This document shows positions 49,709 through 59,147 of a stretch of 64,000 bases of DNA, piece by piece. Source of the stretch: Halomicrobium sp. LC1Hm (GTDB lineage Archaea; Halobacteriota; Halobacteria; Halobacteriales; Haloarculaceae). Position 1 is the first letter of the stretch; every line of letters begins with the position of its first letter. The notes beneath the pieces were generated by a model that did not search any database, had not been told where the DNA came from, and saw only the letters and a program-made list of their open reading frames with translations. Location: the NCBI RefSeq assembly GCF_009617995.1, contig NZ_CP044129.1, positions 682,001 to 746,000 of the forward strand. The letters are read 5' to 3'. The position numbers and the translations under genes are program-made.

Positions 49709-50369
49709 CGTCTAACCTCCCGTCGACGAGCCTGATCGTCCGGTCGGCGAAGTCGGTCACCTGCTCGTCGTGGGTGACGGTGAGGATCGCGACGCCCTCG
49801 TCGGTGATCTCGCCGAACACGTCCAGTACCTGTGCGCCGGTGTCCTGGTCGAGGTTCCCCGTCGGCTCGTCGGCCAGCAGAATGTCGGGGTCGTTGATCA
49901 GCGACCGCGCGACGGCCACCCGCTGTTTCTGCCCGCCGGACAGCTCGTTTGGGTAGTGGTCGAGTCGGTCACCCAGCCCGACGCGTTCGAGCAGTTCGTC
50001 GGCCCGCGCCTGCAGGTCCGACCGATCGTCGCGGACGAGGCCGGGGACGGCGACGTTCTGCCGTGCGGTCAGCGTCGGCACCAGGTAGAAGCTCTGGAAG
50101 ATGAACCCGACGGTCTCGCGTCTGAGGTCCGTCCGTTCGCGCTTCGAGAGCGTCGACAGTGCCGTCCCGTCGACGGTGACGCTGCCCTCGGAGGGCTCGT
50201 CGAGCAGGCCGAGCAGGTTCAGCAGCGTCGACTTCCCGCTCCCGCTGGGGCCGACGACGGCCGCGAACTCCCCGGCGTTTACGTCGACAGAGACGCCGTC
50301 GAGCGCCCGCAGCGTCTTGTCGCCGGACTCGTAGATCTTCACCGCGTCGGTGGCGCTGATGACGCTCAT
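49701..50369 (-). CDS. ABC transporter ATP-binding protein (LolD/MacB type)
   Basis: A 222-residue ATPase. Walker A is VGPSGSGKST (39-48), the signature is LSGGQKQRVAVARSL and Walker B is DILLADEPTGNLD, followed by the switch His in TVTHDEQV. LolD/MacB-type ATPases power mechanotransmission rather than ordinary transport. Overlaps both neighbours (ATGA with the CARDB gene, 8 bp with the permease). Confidence 0.95.
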   Translation of the reverse strand: MSVISATDAVKIYESGDKTLRALDGVSVDVNAGEFAAVVGPSGSGKSTLLNLLGLLDEPSEGSVTVDGTALSTLSKRERTDLRRETVGFIFQSFYLVPTLTARQNVAVPGLVRDDRSDLQARADELLERVGLGDRLDHYPNELSGGQKQRVAVARSLINDPDILLADEPTGNLDQDTGAQVLDVFGEITDEGVAILTVTHDEQVTDFADRTIRLVDGRLDDD

Positions 50370-51862
50370 CGGTATCGTCGGTACGCGAGCCCGCCGGCCA
50401 CCACGACGAGCACGATCCCGCCGATCAGCACGACCGGCATCGAGGAGTCGCGCTGCGGTTGCTCCGCGGCGGCCCCGGTGGCCCTCGGCGTGTACGGGAC
50501 GGTGGTCGTCTTGGTGATCCGCTGGCCGTTGACCCGATAGCTGACCTCGACCGGGACCGCGACGGTCTCGTTGGTGTCGCCCGTCAGTCGGGCGTCGACC
50601 TGGAAGGACTTGAAGTCACTCTGTGGGACGTTGCCGACGAAGTAACTCGACTGGGACTGGGCCGGCTGGATCAGTTCGTTCTGGCCGACCGAGACCTTCA
50701 CGGCGGAGGCGTTGCTGGTCCCGAGGTTGCTGGCGCTGCCACGGACGGTGAGCTGACTGCCGACCTGTTCGGTCCGGACGCCGGTGAGCGTGATGTTGCC
50801 GCTCCCGCTGAAGTCTTCCCGTACCGTCACCGTGCGCGAGATTTCGCGTCCGTCGAGGCGGTAGTTGACGGTCAGCGGGATCGCGGCAGTCGACGCGCCT
50901 TCCGGGACCGTCGCATCGAGCTCGAACCCGTTGGAACTGCTGGCATCGAGAGAGCCGACGAACGCACTCGACTGGGCCTCACCGAGACTGTACTTGCCGT
51001 CTTCGACGGCGACGGTGACGCCCGAGACGTTCGTCTCGCCGCCGTTGTTGGCCTGGCCGGAGACCTTCAACTCGCCGTTAGCACCCGACACCTCGACGCT
51101 GCTCAGCGAGACCTCGCCGGGATTCTCGGCGCGGTCTGCCGTCGTCGTCAGCTCGCGGGTGACGCTCTTGAACTCGCCGTCGTCAGTCGTGTAGGAGACG
51201 GCTGCTTCGACCGTCTTCTCGCCCGGTTCGACGTCGCTCGCCGAGAACTGCAGCGTCCTCTCTGCCCCCGCGTCCAGCTGTGAGACCACGCGACGGTCTT
51301 CGTCGAGCTGCAGGTCGGTCGAGGACAGATCGACCGTGACCGCTCGGATCGGTCCCGTGCGCGCGTTCGAAACCGAGAGGTCGAAGGTCGCGTCACCGTC
51401 GGCACCGACAGCGCCACCGGACAGCGACAGCGCGGGGTCGGTCTCGCCGGCAGTGACGGTCACGTTCCGCTCGAAGTTGATCACGTCACCACCAGAGAGG
51501 ACCTGGACGTGGAGGACGAACTGCTGTTCGCCCCGTTCCTCGATGTCGACACCGAGGTCCCGCGTCGTCGACTCGCCCGGTTCGATCGTGCTCGACTCGT
51601 CGGTCGAGTTGTACAGCGTACTGTTGTCGGCGGTCGTTTCGCGCACTTCGACCGAGCGAAGCTGGTAGTTGTCGCTCGCTGCCGCCGGGTTCGAGATAGT
51701 CGTACTGATCGTCACGGTGTCGCCCGGCGCGGGCTGGTCCGGCGTCGTGGTCGTACTGATCGAGACGACCCCGGCGCTGGCACCCGTCACGGGACCGACG
51801 GCGAGCGCGACGGTCCCGACGACGAGTAGCGCGACGAGCGAGAGCGATCGGAGCCGTTTCAT
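50366..51862 (-). CDS. Exported CARDB/COG1361-type protein with C-terminal anchor
   Basis: A 498-residue extracytoplasmic protein. A Sec-type signal peptide (MKRLRSLSLVALLVVGTVAL) is followed by tandem beta-sandwich repeats of the CARDB/S-layer-like kind (PAPGDTVTISTTISN, GANGELKVSGQANNGGETN, VGSQLTVRGSASNLGTSN) and a C-terminal helix with a basic end (VVLIGGIVLVVVAGGLAYRR). It is first in an operon with the ATPase and permease, the same order as MacA-like partners, so it likely feeds or modulates the transporter on the cell surface. Confidence 0.85.
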   Translation of the reverse strand: MKRLRSLSLVALLVVGTVALAVGPVTGASAGVVSISTTTTPDQPAPGDTVTISTTISNPAAASDNYQLRSVEVRETTADNSTLYNSTDESSTIEPGESTTRDLGVDIEERGEQQFVLHVQVLSGGDVINFERNVTVTAGETDPALSLSGGAVGADGDATFDLSVSNARTGPIRAVTVDLSSTDLQLDEDRRVVSQLDAGAERTLQFSASDVEPGEKTVEAAVSYTTDDGEFKSVTRELTTTADRAENPGEVSLSSVEVSGANGELKVSGQANNGGETNVSGVTVAVEDGKYSLGEAQSSAFVGSLDASSSNGFELDATVPEGASTAAIPLTVNYRLDGREISRTVTVREDFSGSGNITLTGVRTEQVGSQLTVRGSASNLGTSNASAVKVSVGQNELIQPAQSQSSYFVGNVPQSDFKSFQVDARLTGDTNETVAVPVEVSYRVNGQRITKTTTVPYTPRATGAAAEQPQRDSSMPVVLIGGIVLVVVAGGLAYRRYR

Positions 51863-52106
51863 CGGGCACCTCCAGCGGCGGACAGAGAGCGTCGAGAGGA
51901 AGGCGTATCGGTCGTCCTGCGGGGCACGTTCGGCGACATCGATGGCGTAGTCATTCCGTTTTCGCCTTTGGCCCCCGAATAAAAATACCACCGCCCACAG
52001 CTTCCCGGCGTGAAATTGTGCCAGTCCGTTTTTTATACTCCCCCGTCGATCACGGATATGAACCGTGTCTGGAACCGCCCCGTCACTCGCCACGTCGACG
52101 TGACTG

Positions 52107-52454
52107 ATGAGCGAGGAGCCAGGGATCGAGACCGTCGCCGAACTCCTCGACGACGAGTACGCACGGGAGATCCTCGCCGCGACGAGCACGGAACCGATGT
52201 CGGCGGAGGACCTGGCCGACGTCTGTGACGCCTCGCCGCCGACCGTGTACCGCCGGCTCGAACGGCTGCGCGAGCAGGACCTCGTCGTCGCCCAGCAACA
52301 GCTCGATCCCCAGGGCCACCACTACGACGTGTTCCGGGCACAGCTGTCCCGCGTCACGGTCGATCTGGCGGACGGCGAGTACAGCATCGACATCGAACGC
52401 CGCGAACCCGACGCGGCCGACCGCTTCACCGAACTGTTCGAGGGGCTCAAATGA
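52107..52454 (+). CDS. ArsR-like winged-helix regulator
   Basis: A 115-residue wHTH protein: LLDDEYAREILAATSTEPMS, then the recognition part DASPPTVYRRLERLREQDLV, followed by a short dimerisation strand. It is divergent from the CARDB-ABC operon and starts a three-gene unit with two small membrane proteins; the next start overlaps its stop (ATGA). It may control the divergent operon. Confidence 0.85.
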   Translation: MSEEPGIETVAELLDDEYAREILAATSTEPMSAEDLADVCDASPPTVYRRLERLREQDLVVAQQQLDPQGHHYDVFRAQLSRVTVDLADGEYSIDIERREPDAADRFTELFEGLK

Positions 52455-52804
52455 CGACCGCACCACTGGCGACACACGCCGCGAGCGGGTCGACGCCGCT
52501 CCAGTCGACGGCCTCGCCGGGACAGCTGCTCGTCTTGCTGTTCTTCCTGGGGTTCGTCCTCTCGGTCGTCCTCTCGATCATCATCCTGATCAAGGGCGTC
52601 CAGAGCTACCGGCGCACCCACGACTCGGCGCTGCTGGGCATGGCTGCGGGCATCCTGCTCTTGAGCGGCGTGCCGCTCGTGGTGAACCTGATCCTGGGCA
52701 ACACGACGGGGGCCAGCACGGAGACGATCCGGATCGTCACGGACCTGACCAGGCTGAGCGGGCTCGGTCTGATCCTGTTCGTCATCTACCGCACACAGCG
52801 ATGA
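52451..52804 (+). CDS. Small membrane protein (DUF7521-like)
   Basis: A 117-residue protein with three helices: LLVLLFFLGFVLSVVLSII, MAAGILLLSGVPLVVNLIL and LTRLSGLGLILFVIY. Similar size and topology to the next gene suggest a duplicated family. I assign DUF7521 from memory of haloarchaeal HTH-linked membrane proteins. Probably involved in envelope sensing with the adjacent HTH, but this is inference. Confidence 0.65.
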   Translation: MTTAPLATHAASGSTPLQSTASPGQLLVLLFFLGFVLSVVLSIIILIKGVQSYRRTHDSALLGMAAGILLLSGVPLVVNLILGNTTGASTETIRIVTDLTRLSGLGLILFVIYRTQR

Positions 52805-52846
52805 CCCGAAACACGACACCACTGCCGACAGCGGGGGCGAGTAGCC

Positions 52847-53137
52847 GTGAGTGAACTCCTCCAGGCGTCGCTGGCGGTGACGACGGTGACCGCGCTCCTG
52901 ACGGCGGTCGTCGGCGGCTTCGTCGCCTACCAGGCCTACCGGGGCTACCGGCGCAACGCCAGCCGTGCGATGCTGTCCCTGGCCGTCGGCATCCTGCTGT
53001 TGACGACGATACCGTTCGTGCTGAAACAGCCCCTCGTCCTCCTCTCGCTGGCGACGACCGCCGAGGCAGAGCTGATCGCCCAGACGTGTCGAATCGCCGG
53101 CCTGCTGACCGTGCTGTACGCGTTTACCGGCGCTTAG
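52847..53137 (+). CDS. Small membrane protein (DUF7521-like)
   Basis: A 96-residue protein with three helices and a basic YRGYRRNASRAML segment after the first, paralleling VQSYRRTHDSALL in the preceding gene. It starts with GTG at 52847. It ends overlapping the stop of the convergent CDF gene. Likely same family as its neighbour. Confidence 0.65.
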   Translation: MSELLQASLAVTTVTALLTAVVGGFVAYQAYRGYRRNASRAMLSLAVGILLLTTIPFVLKQPLVLLSLATTAEAELIAQTCRIAGLLTVLYAFTGA

Positions 53138-54042
53138 TCGACGAGGCGGTCCACGTCGGCGTCGGCTTTCCACTCGCCCAGTTCCTTGGGGTCGACGTGG
53201 ACGAACACGTCGTCGACCTCCGGTAGTTCCTGAATCGCCTCGATGACGGCGGTCTCGATGTCGTGGGCCTCGAACAGCGTCTTGTCGCCCTCGACCTCGA
53301 CGTGGAGGCTCACGTCGATCTCCGGGCCGACGTAGTGGGCGATCACGTCGTGGGCACCCTCCACGTCCTCCTGTTCGAGCGCGCGGCGGACGATCTCCGC
53401 CCGCAACTCCTCCGGTGGCGCGGCCCCGACGAGGTAGTCGAGGTTGTCCCGGACGACCTCGACGCCGGTGTAGATGATGCCCGCGGAGACGACCATCGCG
53501 GCGATCGGGTCCAGGACCGGGTAGCCAAGCGTCGCGCCGACGACGCCGACGAGCGCCGCGGCTGCCGTGAGAATGTCGTTGCGGTTGTCAAGCGCCGTCG
53601 CGACCAGCGCGGGAGAGTTGTGGTCCCGGCCGGCAGACAGACAGTACCGATAGAGGGCGTACTTCAGCACGCCGGAGAAGACGAGGACGGCGACGGCCGC
53701 GGGGCCACGGCTCACGCCGACATCGCCCGACAACAGCGAGCTGGCGGCCTGCCAGAGGATGATCCCACCGGCAGCGAAGATCCCGACGGCGACGAACAGC
53801 GAGACGAACGGCTCGATCCGCTCGTGGCCGTGGGGGTGCTCGAAGTCCGGCGGCTGTGTCGTCAGGTAGAGTCCGGCGACGATGACGAGACTGTAGGCGG
53901 TGTCGGCGAGGCTGTTGACCGCCTCCGAACCGACAGCCAGGCTCCCGGTCTCAGTCCAGACGACGGCCTTCAGGAGCACGAGCGCGAGATTCGCGCCCAG
54001 GATGACGAGACCGACCCGGCGGAGCACGTCCCGGCGTGACAT
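53134..54042 (-). CDS. Cation diffusion facilitator (CDF) transporter
   Basis: A 302-residue CDF protein with six helices. The metal site residues appear in AVGSEAVNSLADTAYSLVIV and NSPALVATALDNRNDILTA. The HPHGHERIEPF motif is in the first cytoplasmic loop. The cytoplasmic C-terminal domain (about 210-302) is the usual ferredoxin-like metal sensor. Substrates are Zn, Fe, Mn or Co; the second site ends in N-rich DNRND rather than the HxxxD of Zn-specific members. The start is the ATG complementary to 54040-54042. Confidence 0.92.
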   Translation of the reverse strand: MSRRDVLRRVGLVILGANLALVLLKAVVWTETGSLAVGSEAVNSLADTAYSLVIVAGLYLTTQPPDFEHPHGHERIEPFVSLFVAVGIFAAGGIILWQAASSLLSGDVGVSRGPAAVAVLVFSGVLKYALYRYCLSAGRDHNSPALVATALDNRNDILTAAAALVGVVGATLGYPVLDPIAAMVVSAGIIYTGVEVVRDNLDYLVGAAPPEELRAEIVRRALEQEDVEGAHDVIAHYVGPEIDVSLHVEVEGDKTLFEAHDIETAVIEAIQELPEVDDVFVHVDPKELGEWKADADVDRLVD

Positions 54043-54067
54043 TACGTCGTCGTTGCGCCGGGGGTGA

Positions 54068-55789
54068 CTAAGCCGCTTCGCTCGCGTCGACGCCGGCTGG
54101 AGAACTGATCCCAGTGATCTCGAAGGTGGCACCGGTGGCCGTTCTCGAACGGTCGTCCGATTCCGTGTGTCCGTCGGGAGCGTCGTCGGCCGCTCGTCCC
54201 GACACCGTGATCTCCCAGCCGTGGGCGTCGACGATCTCGCTGACGATCGCCAGTCCGAAGCCGGTCCCCCCGTCGGTCGTCGAGTAGCCGGACTCGAACA
54301 CCGCCTCTCGGTCGTCGACCGGGATGCCGGGACCGTCGTCTGCGACGTAGAAGCCGTTGCCCTCCGGTAGTCGCCCGACTCGAACGGTCACGTCGTCACC
54401 GCCGTGTTCGACCGCGTTCCGAAAGAGGTTCTCCAGGAGTTGACGGAAGCGGTCGGGATCGGCGACGAGGTCGAGATCGGTTTCGACGACCAGATCGGCG
54501 TCGCCGGCCTCGATGACCTCCCAGCACGACGCCGCCAGCGACGCGAGCGAGATCGGTTCGGTCTCGTCGATGGGCTGGCCCTGCCGGGCGAGCGAGAGCA
54601 CGTCGTCGATGAGCGTCTCCATCCGGTCGAGCGCCCGCTCCCCGCGCTCGAAGTGTGAGGAGTCCCCCGTCTCGCGAGCGCCCTCGAACGCGCCCCGCAA
54701 CACCTGCAAGGGGTTCCGGAGGTCGTGAGAGACGACGCTGGCGAACTCTTCGAGGCGCTCGTTCTGGCGCTGGAGTTCGCGTCGGTCGCGCTCGCGCTCC
54801 GTGATGTCGGTAAAGAGCACGAGCCGACCGACCGGTGACCGTCCGGCGGCGAAGGGACTCTCTGTGAGCTGGTAGTACCGGATCTCGCCGCCGTCGCGGA
54901 CGGACAGCACCCCCGATTCGGAGTCGAGTGCCTCGGCGACGGACGGAACGACGCTCCAGAGGGGCTGTCCGATCACGTCCAGCCGATCGAGCGCGGGAAA
55001 GAGGGCGGCCGCTGCTCCGTTGTACTCCCGGAGCTGGTCGCGTTCGTTCACGATGAGGATGGGCTTGTCGTCTCCGTCCGCGAGCCCGATCGCCTGGAAC
55101 CGTTCGCGGAAGACGAACGAGACGCCGACGGCGAAGACCGCGACACCGAGCGGTTCGTGGCTCACGTCGACGAGCAGGGGCGTCGCGTGCCCGATGAAGT
55201 TCAGTGCGAACGGTGCCCCCGTCACCGCGACGAGGAGGCCGAACGGCCACGTCTTGTAACTGACCTGCCGGAGCCGCTCGAAGAGCATGAAGTAGCCGAC
55301 GAACGTCAGCGCGTAGCAGAGCCCGATGACGATCCAGTGTGCGGGGCCGTGTGTCACGGCCAGGTGGGGGAACGGCTCCGTCGCGGTCCGGGTCGCGAAG
55401 TACAGTCCGTGATACGAGTTCGTGACCTTCAGCGCGACGATCGCGAGGAAGATCGCGACGGCCGCGCGTCGGAGGCCGGTGCTGCGATGGAGCGTCCGTC
55501 CGGTGAACGCCGAACAGAAGTACAGCCAGGCACCGACCGTCGCGATGCCGACGACGAGGCCGACGACGTAGAACGCGGTTTTGAGCCCTGGATCGGGCAC
55601 GAGGAAGTAGCCCAGGTACGAGAGCGCCCAGCCACCGCTGGTCAGGAGCAGCGCCGTCAGTCCTCGTCGCGTGCCAGACGCTTCGAGCTGCTGGACTCTG
55701 TGGATGCTCACGAAGCAGGCCAGTGTTGCCACAGTGAACACCAGGAGATAGCCCGCGTAGGTGAGGTCACCAGACAACTGAATGATCAC
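54068..55789 (-). CDS. Sensor histidine kinase (7TM-PAS-HisKA-HATPase)
   Basis: A 573-residue kinase. Seven N-terminal helices (to about 228) form a 7TM sensor; a PAS domain follows (DKPILIVNERDQLREYNGAA), then the phospho-acceptor box VVSHDLRNPLQVLRGAFEG (H355) and the ATPase N-box LLENLFRNAVEHGG, plus ADDGPGIP and TGFGLAIV. Acidic, Ser/Thr-rich tail at the end. No adjacent response regulator is visible. The N-terminal region is the same type as the broken kinase at 9484. Confidence 0.93.
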   Translation of the reverse strand: MIIQLSGDLTYAGYLLVFTVATLACFVSIHRVQQLEASGTRRGLTALLLTSGGWALSYLGYFLVPDPGLKTAFYVVGLVVGIATVGAWLYFCSAFTGRTLHRSTGLRRAAVAIFLAIVALKVTNSYHGLYFATRTATEPFPHLAVTHGPAHWIVIGLCYALTFVGYFMLFERLRQVSYKTWPFGLLVAVTGAPFALNFIGHATPLLVDVSHEPLGVAVFAVGVSFVFRERFQAIGLADGDDKPILIVNERDQLREYNGAAAALFPALDRLDVIGQPLWSVVPSVAEALDSESGVLSVRDGGEIRYYQLTESPFAAGRSPVGRLVLFTDITERERDRRELQRQNERLEEFASVVSHDLRNPLQVLRGAFEGARETGDSSHFERGERALDRMETLIDDVLSLARQGQPIDETEPISLASLAASCWEVIEAGDADLVVETDLDLVADPDRFRQLLENLFRNAVEHGGDDVTVRVGRLPEGNGFYVADDGPGIPVDDREAVFESGYSTTDGGTGFGLAIVSEIVDAHGWEITVSGRAADDAPDGHTESDDRSRTATGATFEITGISSPAGVDASEAA

Positions 55790-55836
55790 TCGAAGACTCC
55801 GTCTGTTGTAGTGCTCACCGCCCGACGATCATGACA

Positions 55837-56406
55837 CTATCGTTCCCGACAGTTCGAGACACGTTCGGTCCCGAACGAGACGGCGGTGTCGTCGTCGACG
55901 ACCGTCGCGTCGTCCTGGGCCGCGAACCCCTCGTGAACGCGGTCGTACGTGTCTTCCAGCCCCTCGACGATCACCTGCGTGTCGCTGACCACCGGCATGA
56001 AGTTCGTGTCCCCCTCCCAGCGGGGGACGACGTGGGTGTGGAGGTGGTCCTCGATCGAGCCGCCCGCGGGCCCGCCACCGAGGTTCAGCCCGGCGTTGAA
56101 GGCGTCCGGGTCGAGCGACGCCTCCAGAGCGTCGAACGTCCGCTGTTTCAGGCGAGCGTGTGCGAGCAACACCTCCTCCGGGAGGGCTCGGTAGTCGCCC
56201 GTGTGCTGGTTGGGAATGACCATGACGTGGCCCGGACTGTACGGCGCGTTGTTCAGCAACACGTAGGCGTGGTCGTTGCGGGCGACGACTCTGTGCTCCC
56301 GGTCGTCGTCGCGCTCGGGCAACGCGCAGAACACGCAGTCGACATCCGGGTTCTTCTCCTCCCGTTCGACCCACTCGATCCGCCACGGCGCGAACACCTG
56401 CTCCAT
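55837..56406 (-). CDS. HIT-family hydrolase (galactose-1-phosphate uridylyltransferase-like)
   Basis: A 189-residue histidine-triad protein. The triad is HLHTHVVPRW; other parts are CVFCALPERDDD (zinc-type cysteines) and VLLNNAPYSPGHVMVIP. HIT proteins hydrolyse or transfer nucleoside monophosphates. The ATG complementary to 56404-56406 gives MEQVFAPWRIEWVE, the standard start of this subfamily (similar to Ap4A phosphorylase-like members). Confidence 0.93.
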   Translation of the reverse strand: MEQVFAPWRIEWVEREEKNPDVDCVFCALPERDDDREHRVVARNDHAYVLLNNAPYSPGHVMVIPNQHTGDYRALPEEVLLAHARLKQRTFDALEASLDPDAFNAGLNLGGGPAGGSIEDHLHTHVVPRWEGDTNFMPVVSDTQVIVEGLEDTYDRVHEGFAAQDDATVVDDDTAVSFGTERVSNCRER

Positions 56407-56650
56407 GGCCGTGGGTCGACCGCGAGACGGTAAATCGCTTTGCCACGAAACGATCCGTTCCAGTATTTAAACCTTGTTGCCGTTTACGGGTAGTCATCCA
56501 TCGAAGCGGTACGAGGCTGCTCTATAAACAATCTAATCCCCTCTCGCCCCATGCAACACCGTATTCGACTCCCGTCTTGCGATAAACGGTCTAAACAGGC
56601 CCGAACTGTAGAGGGTTTTTATGCGTATCTCTCCCATCTGTCGAACCGGG

Positions 56651-56848
56651 ATGGCAGTCACAGACACCGACACCCACATGTCGGAGCCGTGCTCGACGTG
56701 TGACCGAGCGACGCCACACGACGTCTCCGTCCAGATACTGACCGAAAGCACCAAATCGAAGAACGCGGCGTTCTCGCGGGAACCGTATCGCGTCAGTGAG
56801 TGTCGAGTCTGTGGTACCACGACAGAGACGCGAATGAACAACGCCTGA
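56651..56848 (+). CDS. Small zinc-ribbon protein, 65 aa
   Basis: A 65-residue protein with two CxxC pairs (PCSTCDRATPHDV and ECRVCGTTTETRM) that form a zinc ribbon. In haloarchaea similar small zinc-finger proteins are numerous, with regulatory roles in several. The ATG at 56651 is preferred to one 30 bp upstream because it fits the TATA-like GTTTTTATG spacing. Its TGA overlaps a type 2 hairpin repeat. Confidence 0.8.
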   Translation: MAVTDTDTHMSEPCSTCDRATPHDVSVQILTESTKSKNAAFSREPYRVSECRVCGTTTETRMNNA

Positions 56849-56928
56849 TACGGACGGTTGTCGCGATGTACCGGTGAGCGTCTCCCCCGTCCCAACGCGC
56901 ACCGGTACGCAACGACAACTTTCCGTAT
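56848..56928 (+). repeat. Type 2 hairpin repeat, copy 3
   Basis: An 81-bp palindrome: ATACGGACGGTTGTCGCG at the left, CAACGACAACTTTCCGTAT at the right, and inner arms GTACCGGTGAGCG/CGCACCGGTAC. It begins on the last A of the zinc-ribbon gene's TGA. Confidence 0.8.
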
Positions 56929-57034
56929 GATACGGGATATCCCGGCACCACCCACACCACCCACCACCCACGCCACCTTTTGGGCGCTCAGCGTCGAGCG
57001 CCAGCGCACTCGGCAGCGAGTCACCGAGAGCGCG

Positions 57035-57931
57035 TCAGTCGAGCCGCGTCGTCACTTCACAGCCGTCATCTGTCACGATGACGGTGTGTTCTTTCTGACT
57101 GACCAGTTCGCCCTCGGCTTCCTGGAGGACCGGGTAGCCGTGAACGATGTCTTGCTGTTTCAGGCGACGGAGCGCCATTCCCGGACGGGACACGTCGAGC
57201 CACCGGGCCGCGAACGGCAGGGTCTTGAACTCCTCGGTGATCTGGTTCAGCGCCTGTCGGGCCTCGCGGTTGCGGACCGACCCCTCCCGTTCCAGCGAGA
57301 AAATCTCCTCCGTCGCGCCCTCGTTTACCTTCCCCGTCCCGGTCGTGGCGAACGGCTCGATCGCGACGACCTGTCCCACCTCCAGGGTCGCACCGCCCGG
57401 AATCGACCGATTGGGGACGTTCGGCTCGATGTGTTGCTCCCAGTGACCCAGCCCGTGGCCCGTCAGATTGACCACCGGATTGTAGCCGTACCCCTCGATG
57501 ACGTCCTCGATGACCGCACCGATTTCGCCGGTCTGGACGCCGGCCTCGACGGTGTCCAGTGCCGCGTCGAGGGCCTCGTCGGCGGCGGTCTTCAGCTCCT
57601 CGTTGCCCGAGAGATCGACCGTGACGGCCGTGTCGGCCAGCCACCCGTCGATGTGGACGCCGATGTCCAGTTTCACCATCTGCTCGCCGACGGTGCGGTC
57701 GTCGTCCGGTCCGGCGGCCCCGTGGGCGGCCTCGTGGTCGACGCTGACGTTGACCGGGAAGGCAGGCTCGCCGCCCAGTTCTCGAATGCGGTCTTCGGCC
57801 CACTCGGAAATTTCGAGGTAGCCGGTCCCCACTTCGAGTCGGTCGGCGGCCTCGTTGCGCACCTGTGCCAGGATCTCTCCGGCCTCGCGATGTTTCTCGT
57901 ACTTCTCGGCGGCCAGGTCCACGTCTGTCAT
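57035..57931 (-). CDS. map: Methionine aminopeptidase, type 2
   Basis: A 298-residue methionine aminopeptidase. The first metal ligands are in VKLDIGVHIDGWLADTAVTV, the His in NLTGHGLGHWEQHIEP, then VVAIEPFATTG and the final Glu in SQKEHTVIVT. It removes the initiator Met from new proteins, with two metals such as Co/Mn/Fe. The length and the inserted helical segment are of the archaeal/eukaryal type 2 group. The start is the ATG complementary to 57929-57931. Confidence 0.95.
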   Translation of the reverse strand: MTDVDLAAEKYEKHREAGEILAQVRNEAADRLEVGTGYLEISEWAEDRIRELGGEPAFPVNVSVDHEAAHGAAGPDDDRTVGEQMVKLDIGVHIDGWLADTAVTVDLSGNEELKTAADEALDAALDTVEAGVQTGEIGAVIEDVIEGYGYNPVVNLTGHGLGHWEQHIEPNVPNRSIPGGATLEVGQVVAIEPFATTGTGKVNEGATEEIFSLEREGSVRNREARQALNQITEEFKTLPFAARWLDVSRPGMALRRLKQQDIVHGYPVLQEAEGELVSQKEHTVIVTDDGCEVTTRLD

Positions 57932-57990
57932 GAGTGTGGGTTCGGAACTGTGGGGCAAAGGGTTTGCCGTTGTACGTGAAAAGGGGTGTA

Positions 57991-58215
57991 ATGGCTACCA
58001 ACCGTGAGGGACCGATCTACGCCAGCACGCTCCTGTGGGGGGTCGTGCTCCTGGCGACGGCCGCCGTCATCGTGACCCGCGGTCTCTGGTCGGGCGTCGT
58101 GGTCTTCGCGAGCGCCGCCGCGGGCGTGGCCGTCGTGACCGCGTTGCTCGCCGTCGTCGAGCGGTTCGGCAGCGAACCGCAGTACGACAACAAGCTCGAC
58201 CCCTGGGACGAGTAG
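57991..58215 (+). CDS. Small two-helix membrane protein
   Basis: A 74-residue protein with two hydrophobic helices (YASTLLWGVVLLATAAVIV and VVVFASAAAGVAVVTALLAV) and a polar tail ending NKLDPWDE. The ATG at 57991 (MATNREGPIYAST) is preferred over an upstream ATG that would overlap map. No family recognised. It is divergent from map. Confidence 0.7.
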   Translation: MATNREGPIYASTLLWGVVLLATAAVIVTRGLWSGVVVFASAAAGVAVVTALLAVVERFGSEPQYDNKLDPWDE

Positions 58216-58220
58216 CGGCC

Positions 58221-59066
58221 CTACCGCGTGGCCGTCTGCATCGCGTCGGTGTTCTCGGCCGCTCCGACGCGGCCGGCGTGGTCGAGGACGATCACGCCCG
58301 CTCGTCCGCCCGTCGCGTCCGCGAAATCGTCCACGGTCGTCTGAGCGGCCTGGCTCGGCTCGTGTCGTTCGAGCGCCCGAACGGCCTCCTTCGCGAGTCC
58401 GTACCGAGCGATCGCCTCTCCCTCGCCGGTCGCGCTCGCGGCCCCTCGCTCGTCGGCGTAGACACCGGCCCCGAGCTGGGGCACGTCGCCGACGCGGCCG
58501 GCCAGCGCGAACCACCGGCCACCCGTCGAGGTCGCGGCCGCCACCCGATCGCCGTCGGTCGCGACCGCACCGACCGTGTCGTGGCTCGCACCGAACCGCT
58601 CGCGGACCCACGCCAGTTGCTCGGCGGCGTCTCCGTCCGGCGGGTCGGCCGCCTGCCAGCGCTCTCGCGTGCGCTCCGTCCACAGATTCCCATCCGTCTC
58701 GACGCCGACCGTCGCCGCGAACTCGACGGCGCGGTCGCCGGCCAGCAAGACGTGGGGCGTCTCCGTCGCGACCGCTCGCGCCACGTCGACGGCGTGTTCG
58801 ACACCGGGCATCGCGCAGGCGGCCCCGGCGAGACCGTCGTCGGTCATCACGCTCGCGTCCGTCCGGACGACGCCGTCGCTCTGGACGGTGCTGCCGACGC
58901 CAGCGTTGAAGCGAGGATTCGACTCCAGGACGGCGACCGCGTCCCGGACTGCGTCGAGTGGCGACGCGGCGTCGCTGCCCGCACGAGCGGCGTCGTCGAG
59001 GACCGCCTGCCGAGCCGTGGGTTCGTCGGGGGCCGATCCAGCGCCGCCGTGGACGATCAGATCCAT
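58221..59066 (-). CDS. Isoaspartyl peptidase / type III L-asparaginase
   Basis: A 281-residue Ntn-hydrolase of the Asn/isoaspartyl family. The starting motif MDLIVHGGAG is standard. The NPRFNAGVGSTVQSDG segment is conserved, and the autoprocessing site with nucleophile Thr is HDTVGAVATDGDRVAAATST. It self-cleaves into alpha and beta subunits and hydrolyses asparagine or isoaspartyl peptides that accumulate from protein damage. The start is complementary to 59064-59066. Confidence 0.93.
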   Translation of the reverse strand: MDLIVHGGAGSAPDEPTARQAVLDDAARAGSDAASPLDAVRDAVAVLESNPRFNAGVGSTVQSDGVVRTDASVMTDDGLAGAACAMPGVEHAVDVARAVATETPHVLLAGDRAVEFAATVGVETDGNLWTERTRERWQAADPPDGDAAEQLAWVRERFGASHDTVGAVATDGDRVAAATSTGGRWFALAGRVGDVPQLGAGVYADERGAASATGEGEAIARYGLAKEAVRALERHEPSQAAQTTVDDFADATGGRAGVIVLDHAGRVGAAENTDAMQTATR

Positions 59067-59147
59067 GTGGAGGTCGAGCGCCGCCACGGTCAAAAGCGAC
59101 CCGGCGAACCGAAAACCCGAATGGAACGGGCTGACTGGTCGAGAGCG